Shown: positions 51,476 through 60,750, counted from the stretch's first letter. The stretch is 64,000 nucleotides of DNA from Eriocheir sinensis (GCF_024679095.1 NC_066562.1:8080398-8144397); one strand, 5' to 3'. Notes: a model not told the origin generated them from the letters alone. A program made the numbers and translations.

Positions 51476-52740
51476 GCTTCCAACGACCTCTGAGACCTTC
51501 CAACCCCCTCTGAGGCCTTCCAACCCCCTCTGAGGCCTTCCAACCCCCTCTGAGACCTTCCAACCCCCTCTGAGACCTTCCAACCCCCTCTGAGGCCTTC
51601 CAACCCCCTCTGAGGCCTTCCAACCCCCTCTGAGACCTTCCAACCCCTGAGGCCTTCCAACCCTCTGAGGCCTTTCCAACCCCTCTGAGACCTTCCAACC
51701 CCCTCTGAGACCTTCCAACCCCCTCTGAGACCTTCCAACGCCCTCTGAGTCCTTCCAACCCCCTCTGAGGCCTTCCAACCCCCTCTGAGACCTTCCAACC
51801 CCCTCTGAGGCCTTCCAACCCCCTCTGAGGCCTTCCAACCCCCTCTGAGGCCTTCCAACCCCTTATAAGACATTCCAACCCTCTGTAAGACCTTCCAACC
51901 CCTTATAACACCTTCCAACACCCTCTGAGGCCTTCCAACCCCCTCTGAGGCCTTCCAACCCCCTCTGAGGCCTTCCAACCCCCTCTGAGGCCTTCCAACC
52001 CCTTATAAGACATTCCAACCCTCTGTAAGACCTTCCAACCCCTTATAACACCTTCCAACACCCTCTGAGGCCTTCCAACACCCTCTGAGGCCTTCCAACC
52101 CCTTATAAGACATTCCAACCCCCTGTAAGACCTTCCAACCCCTACTAACACCTTCAAACCCTCTGAGGCTTCAACACCCTCTGAGGCCTTCCAACCCTTC
52201 TGACCCCTCTGAGGCCTTCCAACCCCTTATAAGACATTCCAACCCTCTGTAAGACCTTCCAACCCCTTATAACACCTTCCAACACCCTCTGAGGCCTTCC
52301 AACCCACTTTGATCCCTTCCAATCCCCTCTGAGGCCTTCCAACCCCCTCTGAGGCCTTCCAACCCCTTGTAAGACATTCTAACCCCTTATAACACCCTCC
52401 AACCCCTTATAACACCTTCCAACACCCTCTAAGGCCTTCCAACCCCCTCTGAGCCCTTCCAACCCCTTATAAGACATTTCAACCCCTTATAAGACATTTC
52501 AACCCCTTATAAGACATTCCAACCACTTATAAGACATTCCAAACCCGTATAACACCTTCCAACACCCTCTGAGACTTTCCAACACTCTCTGAGGCCTTCC
52601 AACCCCCTCTGAAACCTTCCAACTCACTCTCTGGCCTTCCAACCCCTTATAAGACATTCCAACCCCTTATAAGGCCTTCCAACCCCATCTGAGGCATTCT
52701 AACCCACTATAAGACTTTCCAACCCCTCTAAGGCCTACCT
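51476..52740. repeat. 20-bp minisatellite, about 60 copies, with higher-order variants
   Basis: The unit is CCTTCCAACCCCCTCTGAGG. Variant units ending TTATAAGACA and TTATAACA recur together at about 51,861, 52,001, 52,101 and 52,225, which makes a higher-order pattern. The minus strand has GGGGGTTGGAAGG in each unit. No stop occurs in the common unit in any minus frame, so several overlapping Gly/Trp/Arg-rich frames appear; they are not proteins. Confidence 0.96.
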
Positions 52741-53035
52741 CGATCCCCTTGGTGGCCGCGGGGAGAGAGACGCTGCGTTCACGGGTTGAATTTCTAATCG
52801 TATTTTGAAGCTATTTTTATATATGTTTCTGTATAATATTTTTTTCTGTCTTCGTTTTTTCTTCCTCTTGTTTCTTCTTTTTCTTCTCCTTCTCTATGTA
52901 CTTGTTTCGTTCGTGTTTTTTGTGTGTTCTCTTTTTTTCATCTTTTCTTTGTTTTCTTCCTCTTTTTCTAGTGTGCCTTTTTCTTGTGATTATTTTTTCT
53001 TCTTTTTCTTCTTCTTTCTCTTCTTCCTCCTCTTC
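52741..53035. other. Short GC-rich spot then T-rich DNA
   Basis: GGTGGCCGCGGGGAGAGAGA at about 52,750 closes the minisatellite. T-rich DNA follows. No gene. Confidence 0.4.
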
Positions 53036-53205
53036 TTCCTTTACTTTTTCTTCTTCTTTTTTTCTTCTTCTTCTTCTTCTTCTTCTCCTCCTTCTACTTC
53101 TTCCTCTTCTTTTTCTTCTTCCTTTTCTTCTTCTTCTTCTTCTTCTTCTTCTTCTTCTTCTTCTTCTTCTTCTTCTTCTTCTTCTTCTTCTTCTTCTTCT
53201 TCTTC
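53036..53205. repeat. (TTC)n microsatellite
   Basis: Imperfect TTC from 53,036, perfect from about 53,128 to 53,204. Homopyrimidine, triplex-prone. Confidence 0.95.
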
Positions 53206-53229
53206 CCCCTTCCTTTACCTTACCTTTTC

Positions 53230-53400
53230 CTTACCTTACCTCACCTGTCAACCAACCTTTCCTATCCTTACCTACCTGTCACGCTTCCTTAATTAAGCCG
53301 AAGGTAAGGTCTTGAGGCCACGTGGGGGAAAGTAAGGTAAGGTGAGGTGTGCCGCTGTGTCACCTGCCCGCGGCGAGGCTTAATTAGCGGGTCATCGCAT
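53230..53400 (+). promoter_or_regulatory. E-box / CACCTG and TAATTAGCG cluster
   Basis: CACCTG words at about 53,240 and at 53,361, TACCTG near 53,272, TTAATTAAG near 53,290 and TAATTAGCGGG at 53,381. A GC-rich CCCGCGGCGAGG lies between E-box and homeobox-type core. It lies 1.9 kb upstream of the coding exon at 55,248. Regulatory role is inference. Confidence 0.35.
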
Positions 53401-53408
53401 CGGGTAAA

Positions 53409-53412
<4 letters not shown>

Positions 53413-53498
<86 letters not shown>
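53413..53498. repeat. (GA)43 microsatellite
   Basis: Uninterrupted GA run. Confidence 0.96.
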
Positions 53499-53500
<2 letters not shown>

Positions 53501-53559
53501 ACAGGTAAGAATGAGCGAAGGGGAGGTAGGAATTGTTAAGGTAGATAGGCAAGGCTGAA

Positions 53560-54240
53560 GGGAAAAGGAAAGGAAGGGAAGGGAAGGGAAGAGGAAGGAG
53601 AAGGAAAGATTAAGGAGGAAATAAGAAAAGAAAAGGGAAGATAAAGGAAGGGATTAGAAAGGAATAAGGAAGAGAATGGAAAGGAATGGAGAAGGAAATA
53701 AAAGAGAAGGGAAAATTAAAGATAAAAGAAGGGATAAGGAAAGAAAGGGAAAGGAAGGGAAGGGAGAAAGAAAGAAAGAAAAAGGAAGGGATAAGAAAGG
53801 AAAAAGGAAGAGAAGGGAAGAAGGGAAGGGAGAAGAAAATAAAAGAGAAGGGAAAATTAAAGATAAAGGAAGGGATAAGAAAGGAATAAGGAAGAGAAGG
53901 GAAAGGAAGGGAAGAATGGAAGGGAGAAAAAATAAAGGAGAAGTGAAAATTAAAGATAAAGGAAGGGATAAGGAAAAGAATGGAAGGAAAGGGATAAAGA
54001 ACGAAAAGAAAGGAGTAAGGAAAAGAATGGAAGGGAAGGGAAAGGATAAAGAAAGTAAAAGGAAGGGATAATAAAGGAAAAGGAAAAGGAATAAGGAAAA
54101 GAAGGGAAGGGATAAGGAAGAAGAAACAGAGACACGAAGATGGGGTTGAATATTATAATTGATTAAGGAAAGAAAAGGAAAAGGAGATGAAAAGATAAAG
54201 GAAGGGAAAGGAAGGGAAGGGAAAGGATAAGTAAGAACCA
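53560..54240. repeat. Polypurine tandem repeat, 95-142 bp unit
   Basis: AAAATTAAAGATAAAGGAAG plus GGATAAGAAAGGAATAAGG recurs at about 53,711, 53,853 and 53,947. GGGAAGGGAAGGGAA pentamers link them. Confidence 0.85.
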
Positions 54241-54610
54241 GGTACATATTAAAAGCTACGAACTAACCAACAAACTCAAACACGGTAAAACAAAGTAATA
54301 GACATAGAAAACATAGACTAACTTACTTACTAACTACCTTATTAACTAACAAATAAAATAAATAACAGGCAACTTACTAGGGAAAGAGACCACTGAGAGA
54401 TGACTAGAAATAAATAAATAAATAAATAACACTAACCAGAGAGAAGGCAAACTTGATCAATAACTTCAACAAAACACAAGAAAAAGAAGGGATGGAGAGA
54501 AGTATAAGGAACAAACGATAAGGTAAGCAAAAGGATTACAGATGGCATTAAGTAAGTGGAAGGGATTAAGAAGGTATTTACAGGTGAGAGAAAGTGGTTA
54601 GGTTAATTAT
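54241..54610. other. AT-rich unique segment with short (AAAT)n
   Basis: AAATAAATAAATAAATAA at about 54,410. Otherwise nothing recognised. Confidence 0.45.
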
Positions 54611-55247
54611 GTCTCTCTAACTCTAATTCCTCTATCTATATAGCTAACGTCTTTCTCTCTTCCTGTCTTTCTATCTATATCTATCTATCTCAACGCCTCT
54701 CTATCTGTCTGTGTTTATCTATCGTCTTTTTTCTACCTGTCTATCTTTATCTCTTTCGTCAACATTATCGCTATCTTGAACGCCTCTATCTTTCTCTCTC
54801 TGTCTATTTTTTATCTATCGCCATATCTCGAATGTCTATCTATCTCTTCGTTTATATATTTATCTCTTAACAGCTCTTTCTTTTCCTCTGTCTATCTCTA
54901 ATGTTTCTCTTTCTGTCTGTCTCTAATGTCCCTCTCTGTCTGTCTATCTTCATCAATCTATCTATCTCAGCACCTTTTTCCTCTTCTCTATCTATCTTTA
55001 TCTAACGTTTCTTTCTCCTTCTTTATCTAATGTCTCTCTCTGTCTGTCTATCTTCATCAATCTATCTATCTCTCAACACCTCTCTATCTATCTCAATCTA
55101 TCTTTATCTAATGTATCTTTCTTATTCTTTCTAACGGCTCTCTCTGTCTATGTCTATCTTCATCAATCTATCTATCTCTCAACACCTCTCTCTTACTCTC
55201 AATCTATCTTTATCTAACGTTTCTCTCTCTCTCTCTTCCCTCCGCAG
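54611..55247. repeat. (CTAT)/(CT)-rich minisatellite, about 105-bp unit, forming the 3' end of an intron
   Basis: TCTATCTTCATCAATCTATC recurs at about 54,945, 55,049 and 55,155, with CTCAACACCTCTCTATCTA and ATCTTTATCTAACGTTTC between. The last units run straight into CTCTCTCTTCCCTCCGCAG, the splice acceptor of the exon that follows. The repeat thus supplies the polypyrimidine tract. Confidence 0.85.
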
Positions 55248-55351
55248 ACTCGCCGTAATGGGCCTCCGACGCGCGTTCCGGCCCCTCACACCTGTCCTGA
55301 TGCTGCTAATGACCCTCACCTGCCCCGCCCTCACCAGTGCATCAGAGACAG
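55248..55351 (+). CDS. Coding exon with initiator ATG and signal peptide (secreted or membrane protein, first coding exon)
   Basis: I do not recognise the gene. A strong acceptor (CTCTTCCCTCCGCAG, ending at 55,247) is followed by a 10-base 5' untranslated stretch, ATG at 55,258 (purine at -3, G at +4), 31 whole codons and one extra base. A consensus donor CAG/GTAAGT starts at 55,352, so the intron is phase 1. The peptide has a basic start (MGLRRAFRP), a hydrophobic core (PVLMLLMTLTCPAL) and a small-residue region TSAS that suits signal-peptidase cleavage. Its GC content stands out sharply from the flanking low-complexity DNA. An upstream untranslated exon is implied, and downstream exons were not found here. 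A phase-1 intron right after a signal peptide is common in extracellular multidomain proteins. Splice sites, start and hydrophobic core are seen directly; secretion is inferred. Confidence 0.75.
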
Positions 55352-55928
55352 GTAAGTGATGAAGTGGTTTGCTATTAAAGTCTACCTGTGATTTCCTTTA
55401 TTTTTTTTTTTGCCTGGTTTCCCTTCCTCTTTCTTTCCCTTCCTTTTTTGTTTTTGTTTTTTTTTCATCCCATCTCCCATTCTTTACCTTCCTTCCTTTC
55501 TTCCCCTGCGTCTTCCTCCTCTTCCTTCTTCTCTCTTCCTTATTTCCATTCCTCTCTCCCCTCTCTACCTCCTCCATTCCTCTCTCCTTCCTTCCTCTCT
55601 CCCTTCCTTCCCATCCCCCATTATTTTCCTCCTTCCCCTTCCTCAATCTCCCTTCTTCCTTCCCCTTCCTAATCCTCCTTCCTCCTCTTCCTCTTCCTCT
55701 TTTCTCCCCCCTCCTCTTTCTCCTCCTACTTCCCTTTCCCTCCTCCTCCCGGTATCCTTTCCACATCCATTTTCTCGCTTTATTCCTCCTCCTCCTCCTC
55801 CTCCTCCTGGTCCGGTCTCACGCGCTGGAAATATTGGCAAATAAAAGTAAATTAGGAAACATGAGGCTTTTTGCATGTGCATATTTTTGTGTGTGTGAAG
55901 CCACGCGTACACGGGCATAACTCCCCCG
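55352..55928. other. Probable intron, pyrimidine-rich
   Basis: Begins GTAAGTGATG and becomes CCTTCC/CCTCC-rich. The frames across it are low-complexity Pro/Ser/Leu. No further exon is recognisable before the GT/GA cluster. Confidence 0.55.
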
Positions 55929-55936
55929 TGTGCGTG

Positions 55937-55991
<55 letters not shown>

Positions 55992-55995
55992 GGAG

Positions 55996-56072
<77 letters not shown>

Positions 56073-56094
56073 TGTGTGTGTGCGTGTGTGTGTG
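55929..56094. repeat. (GT)n-(GA)35-(GT)n compound microsatellite
   Basis: GT with GC interruptions at 55,929-55,992, GA at 56,000-56,070 and GT at 56,071-56,094, joined directly. Confidence 0.95.
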
Positions 56095-56181
56095 TTCTCA
56101 CCTGCATTGTAACGTTAAAAAGATATATGAGAACAAAAACGTAAGTATGCTTCCAGTTAAATATGACCAACGTTTTTTCTC

Positions 56182-56182
<1 letters not shown>

Positions 56183-56224
<42 letters not shown>

Positions 56225-56586
56225 TACACAGACAACTCTAAACCTTCTTCCTCCTCCTTCCCAAAACCAAAAGTAACCAACGATGTAATTTTATGTAAGA
56301 AATTAAAAGAACGAAAAAAAAAGGAAATACGTGCTCAGGCGAAATTTTGGCGTCTCCTCCTGGTCTCTAACATGCGTTTTTCCACTCCCTAAATAAATAA
56401 ACATGTAAATTGAATAGTAAAGAAAAGAAATGAAAACGAAAGAAAGAAAGAAGAAAAATTTTAGACTTGAATCTGTGCCTCGTAAATATATTTCCTCTTT
56501 TCTTAAATAATGGAAATATAAATAGAATCACAAGCAAATAAATATAAATAAAATAGATAAATTAATAGGAATAATAATAAATAATG

Positions 56587-56647
<61 letters not shown>

Positions 56648-56801
56648 GTACTTCAAATAATGCTTCTCAAATAAAATAAACGGTTAAATATATTAGTAAG
56701 GAATAAATATGATAAATAAAATGATAAAAAACGAAATTCAGACTAAATCCAAAACGAACACGAGAGCGAAAATAATGTTGTTGTTGTTGTTGTTGTTGTT
56801 T
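56183..56801. repeat. (AAT)n, (AAT)n and (TTG)n microsatellites in AT-rich DNA
   Basis: AAT at 56,183-56,223, AAT at 56,577-56,647 and TTG at 56,774-56,801. The intervals are A-rich with no recognised gene. Confidence 0.92.
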
Positions 56802-56902
56802 TGCTGTAATAAGTGGATAAAACAATACTCGAACCGTTTGTCTTTTGTTTTATTTGTTTTTCGTTTTCTCTTTTAATTTTCTTTCTTTTTCTCCTTTTCA
56901 TG

Positions 56903-56959
56903 AGTAGTTATTTAGCGGACTTTATTTCCATCTTATTTTTGGTTTGTTTGTAAAAAAAA
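56903..56959 (+). mobile_element. Possible decayed LINE tail (copy T9)
   Basis: GAGTAGTTATTTAGCGGACT, a T-rich stretch and TTGTAAAAAAAAA loosely follow the order of the LINE tail, but the GCCCTTGAG step is missing. Confidence 0.3.
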
Positions 56960-56993
56960 ATATAAATAAATAAATGGATAAATAAATGAATTG

Positions 56994-57000
<7 letters not shown>

Positions 57001-57086
<86 letters not shown>
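57001..57086. repeat. (TA)43 microsatellite
   Basis: Perfect TA run preceded by ACACACA. Confidence 0.97.
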
Positions 57087-57089
<3 letters not shown>

Positions 57090-57144
57090 AAGTCATCTCG
57101 TTGGCTGGTAACTCTCCCTTAAAAGTTCAACACTACGACCTGTC

Positions 57145-57300
57145 TTGTGTGGCGGTGGTGGCGGCGGCGGTGGTGGTGGTGGTGGTGGTGGTGGTGGTGG
57201 TTGAGGAAGGCAATTTAGGTGGTGAAAGCTTGACTCCTCCAGGCAGGTTTTGGTGACCTTGACGAGGAGGAGGAGGAGGAGGAGGGGGAGGGGGAGGAAA
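57145..57300. repeat. (GGT)n/(GGC)n and (GGA)n runs
   Basis: GGCGGTGGTGGCGGCGGCGG then GGT to 57,201, and GGA repeats with GGGGGAGGGGGAGG at 57,264-57,297. G-rich on the plus strand. Confidence 0.9.
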
Positions 57301-57419
57301 GAGCAAGAAAAAGGTGGAAGGAAATGGAAGAAGGGAGGCGATGGAAATGTAGCGAGGAGGCGTGAGTGGAGGAGTGCTGGAAACTGCAATAACGCCCTGA
57401 AGAAATCCCGCAATGCAAC

Positions 57420-57512
57420 ACCACTTAGTACCGGGAATCGAACCTGTGCCATGCGAGTAGAAGTCAGGGCAGCGAACCAACAGCCACCGATGGGCTAAAG
57501 GGTCACCGCTGC
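57420..57512 (-). mobile_element. tRNA-like SINE head
   Basis: The minus strand reads GGTGACCCTTTAGCCCATCG, GTGGCTGTTGGTTCGCTG and later GGCACAGGTTCGATTCCCGG. TAGCCCATCGGTGG fits an RNA polymerase III A-box and GGTTCGATTCC is a perfect B-box, about 53 bp apart. There is no convincing cloverleaf, so a tRNA-derived SINE is likelier than a tRNA gene. Its head differs from the one at 23,560. A body may extend leftward to about 57,230. Confidence 0.55.
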
Positions 57513-57598
57513 GGCCTTTCCTTTATTTCATTTCTCCTTTCTCTCTGTCCTTCCCTTCTTTTTCTTTCCCTTTTATTATCTTCCCTCTCCTTCCTTTC

Positions 57599-57599
<1 letters not shown>

Positions 57600-57653
<54 letters not shown>

Positions 57654-57768
57654 CCTATTCTTCCCTTCCCTCCCTCCTTTCATTTCTCCTTCCTCTCTGT
57701 CCTTCTCTTCCCTTCTCTTCTTTTCCCTTTTATTCTCTTCCCTTTCCTTCCTTTCATTTTTCCTTCCT
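57600..57768. repeat. (CT)25 and CCTTCC-rich pyrimidine DNA
   Basis: CT at 57,600-57,650, then TTCCCTTCCCTCCCTCC words leading to the LINE junction. Confidence 0.93.
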
Positions 57769-58897
57769 CTTAGCCGTTTCGGTGAAACTTTCTCTGTTGC
57801 GCTAGACATATCGCAAGCCTTCGATAGAGTCTGGCACCAGTCTTTGCTTTCTAAACTGCCCTCTTTCGGATTCTATCCCTCTCTCTGTTCCTTTATCTCC
57901 AGTTTCCTTTCCGGCCGTTCTATCTCTGCGGTGGTCGACGGTCACTGCTCTTCCCCTAAACCTATCAACAGTGGCGTTCCACAGGGCTCTGTCCTATCAC
58001 CCATTCTCTTCCTGTTATTCATCAATGATCTTTCCATAACAAACTGTCCTGTCCACTCATACTCCGACGACTCCACTCTGCTTTATTCAACTTCTTTCAA
58101 TAGAAGACCATCACAACAGGAAGTACACGACTCCAGACTGGAGGCTGCAGAACGCTTAACCTCAGACCTTGCTATCATTTCCGATTGGGGCAGAAGGAAC
58201 CTTGTGTCCTTCAATTCCTCAAAAACTCAATTTCTCCACCTATCGACTCGACACAACCTTCCAAACACCTATCGCTTATTCTTCGACAACACTCAGCTGT
58301 CACCTTCAACACTAAACATCCTCGGTCTATCCTTAACTCAAAATCTCAACTGGAAACTTCATATCTCCTCTCTTGCTAAATCAGCTTCCTCGAGGTTGGG
58401 CGTTCTGTATCGTCTCCGCCAGTTCTTCTCCCCCGCGCAGTTGCTATCCATATACAGGGGCCTTGTCCGCCCTCGTATGGAGTATGCATCTCTCGTGTGG
58501 GGGGCTCCACTCACACAGCTCTTCTGGACAGAGTGGAGTCGAAGGCTCTTCGTCTCATCAGCTCTCCTCCTCCTACTGATAGCCTTCTACCTCTTAAATT
58601 CCGCCGCGATATTGCCTCTCTTTTTATCTTCTATCGATATTTCCACGCTGACTGCTCTTCTGAACTTGCTAACTGCATGCCTCCCCCCCTCCCGCGGCCC
58701 CGCTGCACACGACTTTCTACTCATGCTCATCCCTACACTGTCCAAACCCCTTATGCAAAATTAACCAGCATCTTCACTCTTTCATCCCTCACGCTGGTAA
58801 ACTCTGGAACAATCTTCCTTCATCTATATTTCCTCTTGCCTACGACTTGAACTCTTTCAAGAGGAGGGTATCAGGACACCTCTCCTCCCGAAATTGA
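57769..58897 (+). pseudogene. Broken non-LTR retrotransposon reverse transcriptase (Jockey/BS-like LINE), 5'-truncated, two frameshifts
   Basis: The frame from 57,772 reads into VALDISQAFDRVW (motif A, catalytic Asp codon at 57,805), GVPQGSVLSPILFLLFIND (motif B, from 57,973) and YSDD (motif C, 58,060-58,071), then thumb-region words such as LGVLYRLRQFF and RPRMEYASLVWG. YSDD replaces the usual YADD. The endonuclease domain and the N-terminal part of the RT are absent, as in a 5'-truncated insertion. One G is missing from a G-run at about 58,499-58,504, and the coding sense continues in another frame (STHTALLDRVESKALRLI, FYRYFHADCSSELANCM). A second shift near 58,758 moves the last 45 codons into the third frame, ending LSSRN and a TGA at 58,895. 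The family name rests on memory of similar crab sequences annotated 'transposon BS'. The element is dead. Confidence 0.9.
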
Positions 58898-59015
58898 TCT
58901 TTCTTTCGGCCACCTCTTTTAATTCCTTTTTGGGAGCAGCGAGTAGCGGGATTTTTCTTATTATTTTCTTTTTTTGTGTGCCCTTGAGCTGCCTCCTTTG
59001 TTGTAAAAAAAAAAA
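58898..59015 (+). mobile_element. LINE 3' untranslated region and poly(A), reference copy T10
   Basis: CGGCCACCTCTTTTAATTCC, GGGAGCAGCGAGTAGCGGGA, a T-rich stretch, GCCCTTGAGCTGCCTCCTTT and GTTGTAAAAAAAAAAA. This order defines the tail seen at 489, 2289, 5392, 6571, 23,490-23,862, 32,124, 59,226 and 59,331. Confidence 0.88.
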
Positions 59016-59205
59016 CACTGGGGGACGAATCACCCTAGGGGACGAATTACACTAGGGGACGAATCACCCTAGGGGACGAATTACACTAGGGGACGAATTA
59101 CACTAGGGGACGAATCACACAAGGGGACCAATCACCATACGGGACGAATTACCCTAAGGGACGAATTACACTAGGGGACCAGTCACCCTAGGGGACGAAT
59201 TACGG
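59016..59205. repeat. 17-bp minisatellite, 11 copies, joined to the LINE poly(A)
   Basis: CACTAGGGGACGAATTA and CACCCTAGGGGACGAAT variants. It starts on the base after the A-run. Confidence 0.95.
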
Positions 59206-59225
59206 GATATGAGAGGAGGAAAAAG

Positions 59226-59334
59226 AGGACAGAAATTGATCTCTCTTTTTGCCATTCATCTGTACTCTCTTTCATAGCGACGGTGATTAGCGAGCTCTTT
59301 CTCCTCACCTGTTCTTGCCCTTGAGATGTTCCCC
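59226..59334 (+). mobile_element. LINE 3' tail fragment (copy T11)
   Basis: AGGACAGAAATTGATCTCTC, TTTTGCCATTCATCTGTACT, GCGACGGTGATTAGCGAGCT, a pyrimidine stretch and TTGCCCTTGAGATGTTCCCC. The tail runs into the T-run of the next, inverted copy. Confidence 0.72.
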
Positions 59335-59468
59335 CTTTTTTTTTTACATCAAAGGATACGGCTCAAAAAGGGAACAAAAAGGGTACAAAAAAAAGAGCCC
59401 GCTACTCGCCGCTCCCACAAAATTATAAAATAAAGAGTAGCCAAAAGAGACGTCAATTTCGGGTGGAG
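59331..59468 (-). mobile_element. LINE 3' tail fragment (copy T12), reverse orientation
   Basis: The minus strand reads CTCCACCCGAAATTGACGTC, TCTTTTGGCTACTCTTTA, GGGAGCGGCGAGTAGCGGGC, a T-rich stretch and GAGCCGTATCCTTTGATGTA before the A-run. T11 and T12 are joined tail to tail. Confidence 0.82.
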
Positions 59469-60055
59469 TTTACTGTAAAAAAAAAAAAAACGGAGTGGAA
59501 ATGAATAAAGAAGCCAATAAAGTAAACAAAGAAAGAAAAGAACAGTATACTCATAACCTCACCTGTGCCGGGCCTGAATTTACCTGCCTCGCCGCTCGCC
59601 AGGTGTCTCCAATCACGCGATATTTCTCACCTCTTATAATCTTCTGTATCTCCCTCGCCTGAAATATTTACCCGGGCCTGATAATACTTTCCGCCTCGTC
59701 TCTCTCTTCATCGGATATTTCCCTCCAGTCGCTTCTTTCTTTCTCTCTCCCGATATTATAAACAGATTTGACAAAGTGTATCGATATTGAGACTCCATTT
59801 TTTTTCTTTTCTTTTCTCTTAGCTTTTCCTCGGGTGTTTTGATTTGCTTTGTTTTTGTTTTGAAGTTTGTAGAGGTGACTTATTTTTCTCGAAGTTCATG
59901 CACCTGTCTTGACAATATTTTCCCTCTCCCTTTATAATATTTTCCCTTTCACTTCAATATTTTCCTTCTGACTTTATAATATTTTCCCTTAGAAGTTTTA
60001 AACACGTGACATTTGATTTTTTTCTTCGAAGTTAAAATGACTGTCACTATTATTT
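59469..60055. other. Non-repetitive segment with E-box words, no gene recognised
   Basis: After an A14 run, CTCACCTGTGCC, TTACCTGCC, GCCAGGTGTC and CTCACCTC lie within 59,560-59,640. Decayed TTTTCCCTTTCACTTC and AATATTTTCC words at 59,920-60,000 foreshadow the next minisatellite. Confidence 0.4.
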
Positions 60056-60535
60056 TCATTTTTCGAAGTTAACATATCTGACTTTATTTTCGTTTTCCTT
60101 GGAAGTTAACATATCTGACTTTATTTTCGTTTTCCTTGGAAGTTAACATATCTGACTTTATTTTCGTTTTCCTTGGAAGTTAACATATCTGACTTTATTT
60201 TCGTTTTCCTTGGAAGTTAACATATCTGACTTTATTTTCGTTTTCCTTGGAAGTTAACATAGCTAACTTTATTTTCGTTTTCCTTGGAAGTTAACATAGC
60301 TAACTTTATTTTCGTTTTCCTTGGAAGTTAACATATCTGACTTTATTTTTGTTTTCTTTGGAAGTTAACATAGCTAACTTTATTTTCGTTTTCCTTGGAA
60401 GTTAACATAGCTAACTTTATTTTCGTTTTCCTTGGAAGTTAACATAGCTAACTTTATTTTCGTTTTCCTTGGAAGTTAACATAGCTAACTTTATTTTCGT
60501 TTTCCTTGGATGTTAACATATCTGACTTTATTTTC
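60056..60535. repeat. 37-bp minisatellite, about 13 copies
   Basis: The unit is GAAGTTAACATATCTGACTT then TATTTTCGTTTTCCTTG. Two sub-variants alternate, ATATCTGAC and ATAGCTAAC, clustered as left and right halves with mixing. This suggests unequal exchange. Confidence 0.96.
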
Positions 60536-60593
60536 TTTTTTACTAGATATTCTCCTCTCCTTTTTCTCTTATTGAACGTTACCTCATTCATGT

Positions 60594-60594
<1 letters not shown>

Positions 60595-60626
<32 letters not shown>

Positions 60627-60645
60627 ATAATAATGATAATAGCCT
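60595..60645. repeat. (AAT)n microsatellite
   Basis: AATAATAATAATAATGATAA run. Confidence 0.93.
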
Positions 60646-60747
60646 CCTTGTATTTTCTTCGCACATTTTTCTTTCGTAATAAAAGTCACGTTCTGTTCAC
60701 CTATTAACGTTAATTATCTACAAAAACTAATTACCTGGTTTTAATGT

Positions 60748-60750
<3 letters not shown>

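Noticed and set aside
51433..51978. 181-codon minus-strand frame with Gly-Trp-Lys repeats
   Set aside because: Product of the 20-bp minisatellite, with equivalent frames in other registers.
57420..57512. Functional tRNA gene
   Set aside because: Promoter boxes are present, but acceptor and anticodon stems do not pair. A SINE head is the better reading.
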